From JBFHER01 sp041584055 (GTDB taxonomy: Bacteria > Bacteroidota > Bacteroidia > Bacteroidales > UBA5342): DNA of 9,569 nt. Shown one piece after another: positions 1 through 6,614 of the stretch. The stretch lies in assembly GCA_041584055.1 (NCBI GenBank), contig JBFHER010000148.1:1-9569 (forward strand), written 5' to 3'. Below the pieces are notes generated by a model. It did not search any database. It was not told where the DNA came from and saw nothing but the letters and a program-made list of their open reading frames with translations. A program made the position numbers and the translations under genes. Each line of letters begins with the position of its first letter. The first letter of the stretch is position 1.

Positions 1-692
1 AATGCAATTGCATAAGGAAGTTCATCTACCAACTTTTCACCGTAACGATCACCTCGTCCTTTGTAACTGTAAATGTGGTACGGCTTTATTTTTGTTGTGC
101 CAAATGAATGTGCACCCATTTTGAGTGCATCCGCTTTTAAATGGTTTAAATGGTCATCCGGAAGGGGCAATTTATTTAACGCTGCAGGCATAAATACGCT
201 GGCATGCAGTTTTTTGATTTGTTCAAAATTAATATCCGCCAGTTCAAAAATTTGCCGATCAAAAAACATGGATTTCGAAGATGTGAGGCCAGGCAATGAC
301 CTGAAGTAATCGTCTTTCTTTAACAGGTGCGGATTTGCAGTGTAATAGTCATTGTAGTGTTTACTTCCTTTTTTAAGTTCTGAGCGCGAAAAGGCAATGT
401 CGCGTTCATCAATTCTTTTTTTGGGGATGCTGTATCCACGTATGTCTGGACCCGGGTACAGGAAAAGAAACATGGCCATGAGAAAGATGCCCGGAAGAAG
501 CCAGTGGAGCCATGGGTAATATAATCCGGAAATCAGCAGTGAAAGAACAATGCATGTCCAGACAATTGCAATTCCAATAAAAGCAGTAAGGGCTTTTTTC
601 TCATGTTCTTTGATCGCATCCCGAATGGCAACAAATGCAAGGAGCAAGGGAAGCGTAGAAATGATTATATTTAGTACAAGCAGGCTCTTCAA
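1..692 (-). CDS. Membrane-anchored reductive-dehalogenase-like (4Fe-4S/cobamide) protein, N-terminal part
   Basis: This minus-strand frame is open from the stop of the upstream permease to the window edge and gives 230 residues if the TTG at 692-690 is the start; no ATG lies nearby. Residues about 2-22, 36-56 and 61-80 are strongly hydrophobic, which I read as three membrane helices. The positive loop at 23-33 and the K/R-rich stretch after helix 3 (about 85-93) suggest the rest faces the cytoplasm. The soluble part begins with IDERDIAFSR (94-103), like the (D/N)ERDxMFxR motif near the N-terminus of reductive dehalogenases. It continues with KMGAHSFGTTKIKPYHIYSY (191-210) and GRGDRYGE (212-219), which resemble the cobamide-binding core of that family and of QueG-like proteins. 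The Fe-S cysteines would lie beyond the window. No Tat signal is visible. Dehalogenation is not proven; another cobamide/Fe-S reductase role is equally possible. It is probably co-transcribed with the permease 6 bp upstream. Confidence 0.7.
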   Translation of the reverse strand, partial: MKSLLVLNIIISTLPLLLAFVAIRDAIKEHEKKALTAFIGIAIVWTCIVLSLLISGLYYPWLHWLLPGIFLMAMFLFLYPGPDIRGYSIPKKRIDERDIAFSRSELKKGSKHYNDYYTANPHLLKKDDYFRSLPGLTSSKSMFFDRQIFELADINFEQIKKLHASVFMPAALNKLPLPDDHLNHLKADALKMGAHSFGTTKIKPYHIYSYKGRGDRYGEKLVDELPYAIA

Positions 693-698
693 TAAGAT

Positions 699-2033
699 TT
701 AATTACGGTAAGTCAGCCATTTGAACAGTTCTTTGTAGTTTACCTTCTTTCCGTACATCAAAATACCGGTGCGGTAGATTTTCGCAGCCATCCAGATGGT
801 CCCTATAAAGGTTAAAACCAGAAGTCCAACAGAAAGAAGCTTTTCCCACATTGGAACATCATAGGGCAGTCGTACCATCATTACAACAGGCGACGTAAAA
901 GGGATGAGTGAACACCAATAAGTCAGTGGGCCGTGCGGGTTTTCAATGGCCGACATGGCCACATAAATGGCGAATATCATGGGGATGGTAACGGGTAGCA
1001 TGAATTGCTGGGTATCTGTTTCATTGTCCACAGCAGATCCTATGGCAGCGAAAAGAGAAGCGTAAAGCAGATAACCTCCCAGGAAGTAAATCAGGAAGAA
1101 AATCAGAATTTCGGTAACATTGATGGATTCTAAATTTTGGAAAACAGTTTCCATGGTCGATGCCATTTTGTTAGCCGGCAACGCAGATGCATCCATCCCG
1201 GACATACTGTTGAGCATCTCAGTGTTGGAAGAACTTGCTGATTCGGGTAAAAATGCCGTTTTAGCCACAAAGAGGATTGCTCCAGAAAGAAATACCCACA
1301 GTAAAAACTGGGTTAAGCCTACAAGTGCGATTCCTATTACTTTGCCCATCATGAGCTGAAAAGGTTTTACAGAAGAAACAATCACTTCAACAATGCGACT
1401 TGTTTTTTCTTCAATCACTCCCCGCATTACCTGTGAGCCATAGATGAAGATAAACATGTATAATACAAATGCAGAGATAATGCCTATTACCATCACAATT
1501 TCCACCGATGACTTACGCGCTTTGCCATCTTTCCCCCACTTAACCGCATTGATTATCACGTCGGTTTTCAGGGATGCCAGTATCTCATCAAGGTTTTCAA
1601 TGTCATAACTTTTTTTCTTTATTTCAGTCAGGTGATTTTCCATTTGACGTGACAAAATGTTTTTAAGATCAATGCCTACCTGCTTTTCTGAATAAAGCGA
1701 CATTTCACTTTTTGATTCAAGGAGGTCATCCGTAATGTGTAAAATGGCAAATAGGTTATCCTTCTTAAAACTGGCACGAGTTGCTTCAAAATCACTTTGA
1801 ACGGTCTTAAATACGTAGTTGTTTTTATCCTTGAAAACATTCTCATATTGATGCGTATCATCAACAATTGCAACTGTTTTAACGGTTTCATCCTTCATTG
1901 TGTTTGAAAGCCAAACAGGAATAATAACAACTGCTGCAAACAGCAAGGGAGCAAGGAATGTCATGATTAAAAATGACTTCTTTTTAACCCTTGTCAGGTA
2001 TTCTCTTTCGATGATTAAACTTATTTTACTCAT
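699..2033 (-). CDS. ABC-2 type transporter permease, NatB-like
   Basis: A 444-residue integral membrane protein of the ABC-2/NatB permease family (export-type ABC systems such as Na+ efflux). Its layout is typical: one helix near the N-terminus (about 22-43), a long extracytoplasmic domain (about 46-175), then a cluster of helices at about 178-199, 231-258, 307-331, 344-362 and 400-420. The cytoplasmic motif EEKTSRIVEVIVSSVKP (208-224) after the second helix is the family hallmark, where the permease meets the ATPase. A Ser/Met/Asn-rich stretch (about 265-300) interrupts the helix cluster as an extra loop. The ATG start is supported by the standard MSKISLIIEREYLTR opening. The gene begins 10 bp after phoH and ends 6 bp before the reductase-like gene, so it is probably in the same operon. 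No partner ATPase gene is visible here; in NatAB systems it usually lies next to the permease. The substrate cannot be deduced. Confidence 0.88.
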   Translation of the reverse strand: MSKISLIIEREYLTRVKKKSFLIMTFLAPLLFAAVVIIPVWLSNTMKDETVKTVAIVDDTHQYENVFKDKNNYVFKTVQSDFEATRASFKKDNLFAILHITDDLLESKSEMSLYSEKQVGIDLKNILSRQMENHLTEIKKKSYDIENLDEILASLKTDVIINAVKWGKDGKARKSSVEIVMVIGIISAFVLYMFIFIYGSQVMRGVIEEKTSRIVEVIVSSVKPFQLMMGKVIGIALVGLTQFLLWVFLSGAILFVAKTAFLPESASSSNTEMLNSMSGMDASALPANKMASTMETVFQNLESINVTEILIFFLIYFLGGYLLYASLFAAIGSAVDNETDTQQFMLPVTIPMIFAIYVAMSAIENPHGPLTYWCSLIPFTSPVVMMVRLPYDVPMWEKLLSVGLLVLTFIGTIWMAAKIYRTGILMYGKKVNYKELFKWLTYRN

Positions 2034-2043
2034 AATTAAAGGT

Positions 2044-2970
2044 TTATTCTTTTTCGTAAGCTTCTACAATTTTTTGTACCAGTTTGTGGCGAACAATATC
2101 TTTGATGTTAAATGTTATTTTTGATATGCCTTCGATGCCTTTCAATATTCGCATTGCCTGAACCAAACCACTCACCTGTTTCGACGGCAAATCAATTTGA
2201 GTAACATCTCCCGTGACGATAAATTTTGCATTTTTCCCCATTCTTGTAAGAAACATCTTTAATTGATTGGTGGTTGTATTTTGAGCTTCGTCAAGGATGA
2301 CCACGGCATCATTTAATGTTCTTCCCCGCATATAGGCCAAGGGAGCAATCTGAATGACCTCTTTTTCAATAAATTCAGCAAGGCGTGCCGCCGGAATCAT
2401 ATCCTTTAAGGCATCGTAAAGCGGTTGCAGGTATGGATCAATCTTTTCTTTTAAGTCACCCGGTAGAAATCCAAGACTTTCTCCTGCTTCCACGGCAGGG
2501 CGAGACAAAATAATTCGCCTGGTTTCTTTGTTTTTGAGTGCTTTTACAGCAAGGGCAATGGCAGTATATGTTTTTCCGGAACCTGCGGGACCAACAGCGA
2601 ACAGAAGATCATTCTTTTCATAGGCCTGCACAAGTTTTATTTGATTTGGTGTGCGCGCCTGTATCGGTTTTCCACTAATCCCGAACAATATCGTATTGGT
2701 TGGTGCCGTTTCCCGTTTTACTTTGCCGGCAACAATGTCCCTGATTATATCCTCATTCAGCTGATTGTATTGATTGCAATGTTTTATTAAGAGGTTGATG
2801 CTCTCTTGAAATAGTTTGATTTGATGTTGTTCCCCATTGACTTTTAATAGATTACCTCTTCCTACAATTTTAAGCTTGGGAAAGAGTACCTTGAATAATT
2901 CCAGGTTTGAATTATTCATTCCGAAAAGACTGATGGGGTCAACATTATCCAGAAGAATGAGATGTTCCAT
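2044..2970 (-). CDS. phoH: PhoH family ATPase
   Basis: A 308-residue cytoplasmic P-loop ATPase of the PhoH/PhoL family, close to the usual length of about 320. The opening (LDNVDPISLFGMNNSNLELF, 8-27) and the small N-terminal domain to about residue 75 match the family, supporting the ATG at 2970. The ATPase domain has a Walker A GPAGSGKT (127-134), the conserved SRPAVEAGESLGFLPGD segment (156-172), Walker B VVILDEAQN (223-231) and a sensor-like IVTGDVTQID (251-260). PhoH proteins are linked to RNA metabolism and to phosphate-starvation responses in some bacteria, and are often encoded near ybeY; neither association can be confirmed here. It is the first gene of the minus-strand run and is followed after 10 bp by the permease. 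Its leader has no Shine-Dalgarno sequence, only A/T-rich DNA. The function is conserved but biochemically vague; the family call is secure. Confidence 0.95.
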   Translation of the reverse strand: MEHLILLDNVDPISLFGMNNSNLELFKVLFPKLKIVGRGNLLKVNGEQHQIKLFQESINLLIKHCNQYNQLNEDIIRDIVAGKVKRETAPTNTILFGISGKPIQARTPNQIKLVQAYEKNDLLFAVGPAGSGKTYTAIALAVKALKNKETRRIILSRPAVEAGESLGFLPGDLKEKIDPYLQPLYDALKDMIPAARLAEFIEKEVIQIAPLAYMRGRTLNDAVVILDEAQNTTTNQLKMFLTRMGKNAKFIVTGDVTQIDLPSKQVSGLVQAMRILKGIEGISKITFNIKDIVRHKLVQKIVEAYEKE

Positions 2971-3005
2971 TTATTAAATTTGAGTTCTCTTGCTTGCGAG
3001 CGTTA

Positions 3006-3013
3006 CAAATTTA
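3006..3013 (-). promoter_or_regulatory. Candidate -7 box for the phoH operon
   Basis: Read on the minus strand this is TAAATTTG, an exact match to the Bacteroidota -7 consensus TAnnTTTG, 35 bp before the phoH start. The nearest TTG upstream (3030-3028) is only 14 bp away instead of 19-21, so the -33 element is not convincing. It lies just downstream of the asnB terminator, where a new promoter would be expected. Confidence 0.35.
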
Positions 3014-3041
3014 AAAAATATAACATACAATGATTCGTAAA

Positions 3042-3076
3042 ATAAAAAAAGGTCGCAAACTTTTGCTTGCGACCTT
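3042..3076 (-). terminator. Intrinsic terminator of asnB
   Basis: A perfect 10-bp stem (AAGGTCGCAA at 3049-3058 and TTGCGACCTT at 3067-3076) encloses an 8-nt loop. Read on the minus strand the hairpin is followed directly by a run of T (complement of the A-run at 3044-3050). It starts 22 bp after the asnB stop. This is a textbook rho-independent terminator and separates asnB from the phoH operon. Confidence 0.88.
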
Positions 3077-3097
3077 CATTATAAATTATCTGTTTGC

Positions 3098-4768
3098 TTA
3101 TTTATATGAATCGTTATGAACACTTTTCACGGCACGGCCGGATGGATCTGCATTGTTTTGGAAAGATTCATCCCAGGCCAGTGCTTCAGCTGTACTGCAG
3201 GCAACCGACTTGATTGAAGGCACCGTGGATGCAGCTGCATCAGATGGAAAATGTTCCGCAAAGATGGTTCTGTAATAAAATTCTTCTTTGTTCATTGGCG
3301 GGTTGATTCTGAACCGATATTTGGCATTGGCAAGATCTTCGTCACTTACCTTTTCATTAACCAATTCTTTCAATGAGTCAATCCAGCTGTAACCAACTCC
3401 ATCAGAGAACTGCTCTTTTTGTCGCCAGGCGACACTTTCAGGAAGTAAATCAGCGAAAGCTTTTCTTACCACCCATTTTTCCATCCTCTCAGGGGTAATC
3501 ATTTTATCTTTTGGATTCAATCGCATTGCCACATCCAAAAACTCCTTATCCAGGAAAGGAACACGTCCTTCAACACCCCATGCTGCCAATGATTTGTTCG
3601 CACGCAGACAATCGAACATGTAAAGCTTGTTCAATTTTCTGATTGTTTCTTCGTGAAATTCTTTTGCATTTGGTGCTTTGTGAAAATAAAGGTATCCGCC
3701 AAATATTTCGTCGGCACCTTCACCAGATAAAACCATTTTTATTCCCATGGATTTAATAACCCGAGCCAATAAATACATTGGGGTGGATGCACGAATTGTG
3801 GTGACATCATAAGTTTCCAAATGATAAATCACGTCTTTGATGGCATCAATGCCTTCCTGTATCGTAAAATGAATCTCGTGATGAACCGTTCCAATGTGGT
3901 CGGCAACCTTTTGTGCCGCAGCCAAATCGGGGGAACCAACAAGACCAACCGCAAATGAATGTAGTTGAGGCCACCACGCTTCTTCTACATCACCAGTATC
4001 TACACGTTTTTTAGAGTGCCTTTTTGCCAAAACAGAAGTTACCGAAGAATCCAGACCACCGGATAACAAAACGCCATATGGTACATCAGACATAAGCTGA
4101 CGTTTTACCGCAGCATCAAGCGCTTCACCCAGTTCCTCAATGCTGGTTGGGTTGTCTTTTACATTGTCATATTCAACCCATTCACGTTCATACCACTTCT
4201 GAAAATCAGTGCCATCAGCACTATATATAAAATGTCCAGGTAAAAATTGTTCTATTATATTGCAATATCCCTCCAGTGCTTTAAGCTCAGATGCAACATA
4301 AAAAGTACCGTATTTATCCCAGCCTCTGTACATTGGAATTACACCGATCTGATCCCGGGCTGCCAGATATACGTCGTTTTCTTCATCATAAAGAGCAAAA
4401 GCGAAAATTCCGTTTAGGTCTTCAATCAGATCCTTTCCTTTCTCAAGATACAATGGAATGATTACCTCACAATCTGAATTTGTCTGAAATTCGTATTTCC
4501 CTTCAAATCGTTTCCTTATTTCCTGATGATTGTAAATCTCTCCGTTTACCGCAAGAACAATCTTTTTATCCGGAGAAAACAAAGGTTGACGTCCGGATTG
4601 AGGATCCACAATTGAGAGACGTTCATGTGCGAGTATAGATTTTTCACCACAATAGATTCCAGACCAGTCTGGTCCTCTGTGCCTTATCTTTTTCGACATT
4701 TCAAGAACCTGTGGTCTTAATTTGCTTGAATCAACTTTTAAATCAAATGCTCCTACTATTCCGCACAT
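3098..4768 (-). CDS. asnB: Asparagine synthase B (glutamine-hydrolysing)
   Basis: A 556-residue cytoplasmic enzyme that makes asparagine from aspartate, glutamine and ATP; E. coli AsnB is 554 residues. After removal of Met1, Cys2 is the glutaminase nucleophile (MCGIVGAFD), which fixes the start. The N-terminal Ntn domain shows RGPD (31-34), RLSIVDP (50-56), NGEIYN (75-80) and the glutamine-binding Asp99. The synthetase domain has the pyrophosphate-binding loop SGGLDSS (236-242), SGEGADEIFGGY (348-359) and GRVPFLD (401-407). The C-terminus (VACSTAEALAWDESF...DPSGRAVKSVH) matches that of true AsnB rather than the shorter family members found in peptide or polysaccharide clusters. It stands alone as a transcription unit, with a terminator after the stop and 353 bp of non-coding DNA upstream. 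Although it lies behind the rhamnose operon on the same strand, nothing ties it functionally to that pathway. Confidence 0.96.
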   Translation of the reverse strand: MCGIVGAFDLKVDSSKLRPQVLEMSKKIRHRGPDWSGIYCGEKSILAHERLSIVDPQSGRQPLFSPDKKIVLAVNGEIYNHQEIRKRFEGKYEFQTNSDCEVIIPLYLEKGKDLIEDLNGIFAFALYDEENDVYLAARDQIGVIPMYRGWDKYGTFYVASELKALEGYCNIIEQFLPGHFIYSADGTDFQKWYEREWVEYDNVKDNPTSIEELGEALDAAVKRQLMSDVPYGVLLSGGLDSSVTSVLAKRHSKKRVDTGDVEEAWWPQLHSFAVGLVGSPDLAAAQKVADHIGTVHHEIHFTIQEGIDAIKDVIYHLETYDVTTIRASTPMYLLARVIKSMGIKMVLSGEGADEIFGGYLYFHKAPNAKEFHEETIRKLNKLYMFDCLRANKSLAAWGVEGRVPFLDKEFLDVAMRLNPKDKMITPERMEKWVVRKAFADLLPESVAWRQKEQFSDGVGYSWIDSLKELVNEKVSDEDLANAKYRFRINPPMNKEEFYYRTIFAEHFPSDAAASTVPSIKSVACSTAEALAWDESFQNNADPSGRAVKSVHNDSYK

Positions 4769-4814
4769 ACGTCACTTATTTAAATGAATAATCTATTTTT
4801 ATTAATGGGATGTG

Positions 4815-4822
4815 CAAATATA
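4815..4822 (-). promoter_or_regulatory. Candidate -7 box for asnB
   Basis: On the minus strand this reads TATATTTG, an exact match to TAnnTTTG, 46 bp before the asnB ATG. That would give a leader of about 40 nt. No TTTG or TTG lies at the expected 19-21 bp upstream, so if it is real the promoter may need an activator. The interrupted palindrome at 4840-4870 sits in a suitable place for one. Confidence 0.4.
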
Positions 4823-4839
4823 AACAAATGGTTTGTGAA

Positions 4840-4870
4840 TATGCTAATTTGATGTCAAAAAAATAGCATA
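4840..4870. repeat. Interrupted palindrome upstream of asnB
   Basis: The outer arms are TATGCTA (4840-4846) and TAGCATA (4864-4870). The inner arms are TTTGA (4848-4852) and TCAAA (4855-4859), separated by TG. An asymmetric internal loop (1 nt against 4 nt) splits the two arm pairs. The site lies about 18 bp upstream of the candidate asnB -7 box. A regulator-binding site is a possible reading; no protein can be named. Confidence 0.45.
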
Positions 4871-4900
4871 AATAGAAATATGATATCAAACAGTTGTGTG

Positions 4901-4932
4901 GGGTGTTTGGGGTAAAAACACTTCTTTTTTTT
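4901..4932 (+). terminator. Weak terminator-like hairpin on the plus strand with no upstream gene
   Basis: The arms GTGTTT (4903-4908) and AAACAC (4916-4921) can pair, extended by two G-T wobbles, around a 7-nt loop. A tract rich in T (4922-4932, one C) follows. The form suggests a plus-strand terminator, but no plus-strand gene precedes it and the stem is weak. It may be chance. Confidence 0.25.
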
Positions 4933-5076
4933 AAGATTGTCGTGATTTAATTAGGGGTGTAATTGATAAAGTATTTAATTTAGATGGAATTTCTTTTGTT
5001 TAGGGTGGGGTGTACGTGTTGTTGGGCGCAAAAAATAGTTATTGCTGGCTTGATGTGTTTTGACAAAATGTAAATA

Positions 5077-5098
5077 AAATCCAATAAATATTGGATTT
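5077..5098 (-). terminator. Inverted repeat, possible weak terminator after rfbD
   Basis: A perfect 10-bp inverted repeat (AAATCCAATA at 5077-5086, TATTGGATTT at 5089-5098) with a 2-nt centre begins 23 bp beyond the rfbD stop. On the minus strand it is followed by a T-rich but interrupted tract. The stem has only two G-C pairs, so termination may be leaky; a binding site is also possible. Confidence 0.45.
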
Positions 5099-5121
5099 AT
5101 CGCAAGGAAAGTGACATTTTG

Positions 5122-6000
5122 TTAGGATTGCTCAATCAAATGGATACAATCCTTTAGAGAATCCTTCCAGAAAGGAATCTGAATCTGATAGGTGTTTTTG
5201 ATTTTAGCCTTGTCCATTACTGAATAAGCAGGGCGATTGGCTTTTTGTGGAAATTGAGCTGAGCGAATGGGGTGGATATCGCATGAAATTTTGGATAGTT
5301 CAATAATTTCTTTGGCAAAATCATACCAGCTGCATACGCCTTCATTTGAAAAGTGATATATGCCGGAGATAAATTTTTTGCCATTATCGCAGCCTTCAAT
5401 TATTTCAAGTATTGATATCGCCAGGTCCCTGGCATAGGTAGGGCTTCCTATTTGATCATACAGAACATTCAGGTCGTCCCGATTTCTTGCTAACTTTTGA
5501 ATGGTCTTTACAAAATTATTTCCAAATGATGAGTAGAGCCACGAGGTTCTCAATATTATAAATTCAGGCGCTATTTCTGCCACATGTATTTCCCCGTTTC
5601 TTTTTGTCCTGCCATAGCTGGAGTTGGGGGATGTGGAGTCCGTCTCCTCATAAGGGGTATAATTTTTACCGTCGAAAACATAATCTGTTGAGATGTGGAT
5701 CAATCTGATTGCATGTTTTTTGCAGATATCAGCAAGGTTTTTACAAGCCGTGGCATTGATTAATTCAGCAAGTTCAGGCTCATCTTCAGCTTTGTCGACA
5801 GCTGTGTATGCTGCACAATTAACAATGTAATCAAGTTTCCCTGTTGTCTTAATAAAGTTTTCCAAAGAGGCAGGGTTGGTAATATCAAGATCTGCAACAT
5901 CAGTATAAATGAACGCATTGTTTAAATATTTTGGGGAGCACGCTTTAATTTCACTTCCTAATTGCCCGTTTGCTCCTGTAATTAATACCTTCCGTTTCAT
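5122..6000 (-). CDS. rfbD: dTDP-4-dehydrorhamnose reductase (RmlD)
   Basis: A 292-residue cytoplasmic short-chain dehydrogenase/reductase that performs the last step of dTDP-L-rhamnose synthesis, the NAD(P)H-dependent reduction of dTDP-6-deoxy-L-lyxo-4-hexulose. The N-terminal Rossmann motif is TGANGQLG (8-15). Other family features are NCAAYTAVDKAE (61-72), STDYVFDG (104-111) and the catalytic Tyr129-Gly-Arg-Thr-Lys133 (YxxxK). The segment LRTSWLYSSFGNNFV and the later GSPTYARDLA are typical of RmlD rather than other reductases. Length is normal (about 285-300). It is the last gene of the rfbA-rfbC-rfbD run, 40 bp after rfbC. That gap contains a purine-rich GGGAGG stretch and a 5-codon frame on the minus strand. 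The start ATG agrees with the family N-terminus (MKRKVLITGANGQLG). Confidence 0.95.
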   Translation of the reverse strand: MKRKVLITGANGQLGSEIKACSPKYLNNAFIYTDVADLDITNPASLENFIKTTGKLDYIVNCAAYTAVDKAEDEPELAELINATACKNLADICKKHAIRLIHISTDYVFDGKNYTPYEETDSTSPNSSYGRTKRNGEIHVAEIAPEFIILRTSWLYSSFGNNFVKTIQKLARNRDDLNVLYDQIGSPTYARDLAISILEIIEGCDNGKKFISGIYHFSNEGVCSWYDFAKEIIELSKISCDIHPIRSAQFPQKANRPAYSVMDKAKIKNTYQIQIPFWKDSLKDCIHLIEQS

Positions 6001-6040
6001 TTTATACGTTTTTATTCATTTCAGGTTCTTTTTCCTCCCA

Positions 6041-6598
6041 CTAATCAAAAATAAAGTTATGCTCTGCATCTTTGAACAGCGGTTGGTTTCTATCTTTTTC
6101 ACTAAGCAATACTTTATCAGCAGGTAATTTCCAATCGATATTTAATGTTGAATCCAAGGGATGAATCCCCCTTTCATTTTCAGGACTGTAAAAATTGTCG
6201 CACTTGTAAGAAAAAACAGCTTCATTGCTTAACACTGAAAAACCATGGGCAAAACCTTGCGGCACAAGAAAGCTTCGTTTGTTGTCATTTGTTAATTCGA
6301 TGCTTTCCCACTGTCCAAAAGTTGGACTTCCTTTTCGTAAATCCACAGCAACATCCAGCACTTTACCAGAAAGTACTCTGACCAGTTTACTTTGAGCGTA
6401 TGGCGCAAGCTGATAATGCAAACCTCTTACTACACCATAGCTAGATTTAGATTCATTGTCCTGAACAAAATCAATATTGATGCCACTTTCTTTAAAAACA
6501 CGTTGACTGTACGATTCAAAAAAGTATCCTCGATTATCTTCAAAAATCCTTGGTTCGCAAATGTAAAGATCCTTTATCTTTGTTTTTGTTAATTTCAT
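6041..6598 (-). CDS. rfbC: dTDP-4-dehydrorhamnose 3,5-epimerase (RmlC)
   Basis: A 185-residue cupin-fold enzyme, normal length for the family, that epimerises C3 and C5 of dTDP-4-keto-6-deoxy-D-glucose to give the L-sugar. Visible motifs are the substrate-binding RIFEDNRGYFFESY (17-30), NESKSSYGVVRGLHYQ (48-63) with the conserved catalytic His61, VDLRKGSPTFG (86-96), VPQGFAHGF (112-120) with His118, and the conserved Tyr131 in FSYKCDNFYSP. The C-terminal segment NIDWKL (153-158) is also typical, with its Asp155. The start ATG gives the usual short lead-in to the cupin. It begins 16 bp after the rfbA stop and is followed by rfbD, so co-transcription is very likely. No Shine-Dalgarno sequence is seen. 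Confidence 0.96.
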   Translation of the reverse strand: MKLTKTKIKDLYICEPRIFEDNRGYFFESYSQRVFKESGINIDFVQDNESKSSYGVVRGLHYQLAPYAQSKLVRVLSGKVLDVAVDLRKGSPTFGQWESIELTNDNKRSFLVPQGFAHGFSVLSNEAVFSYKCDNFYSPENERGIHPLDSTLNIDWKLPADKVLLSEKDRNQPLFKDAEHNFIFD

Positions 6599-6614
6599 TT
6601 TGATTGTTCAAATT

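Larger units (their letters stand above)
4769..5121. other. 353-bp intergenic region between rfbD and asnB
   Basis: There is no convincing gene here; the longest plus-strand frame seen (ATG at 4984, 29 codons) resembles nothing known. The stretch is AT-rich, and its plus strand is G/T-rich with very little C between about 4890 and 5060. It contains GGGGTGT three times (4900-4906, 4954-4960, 5007-5013), starting 54 and 53 bp apart. Also present are the asnB -7 box, an interrupted palindrome, an unassigned plus-strand hairpin and the rfb-side inverted repeat, each listed separately. Confidence 0.6.

Noticed and set aside
73..309. Plus-strand frame of 78 codons
   Set aside because: It is antisense to the reductive-dehalogenase-like frame, whose protein shows family motifs; the plus-strand product resembles nothing.
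3098..4768. asnB as part of a polysaccharide or natural-product cluster because it lies beside the rfb genes
   Set aside because: It has the full AsnB length, C-terminus and catalytic residues, its own terminator and a long upstream gap; this fits housekeeping asparagine synthesis.
4898..5013. G-quadruplex from the GGGG runs
   Set aside because: The runs are about 50 bp apart apart from one close pair, too far for a compact intramolecular quadruplex.
4984..5073. Possible 29-codon plus-strand small gene in the asnB upstream region
   Set aside because: No ribosome-binding signal, no recognisable domain, and a Cys/Trp-rich composition expected from G/T-rich non-coding DNA.
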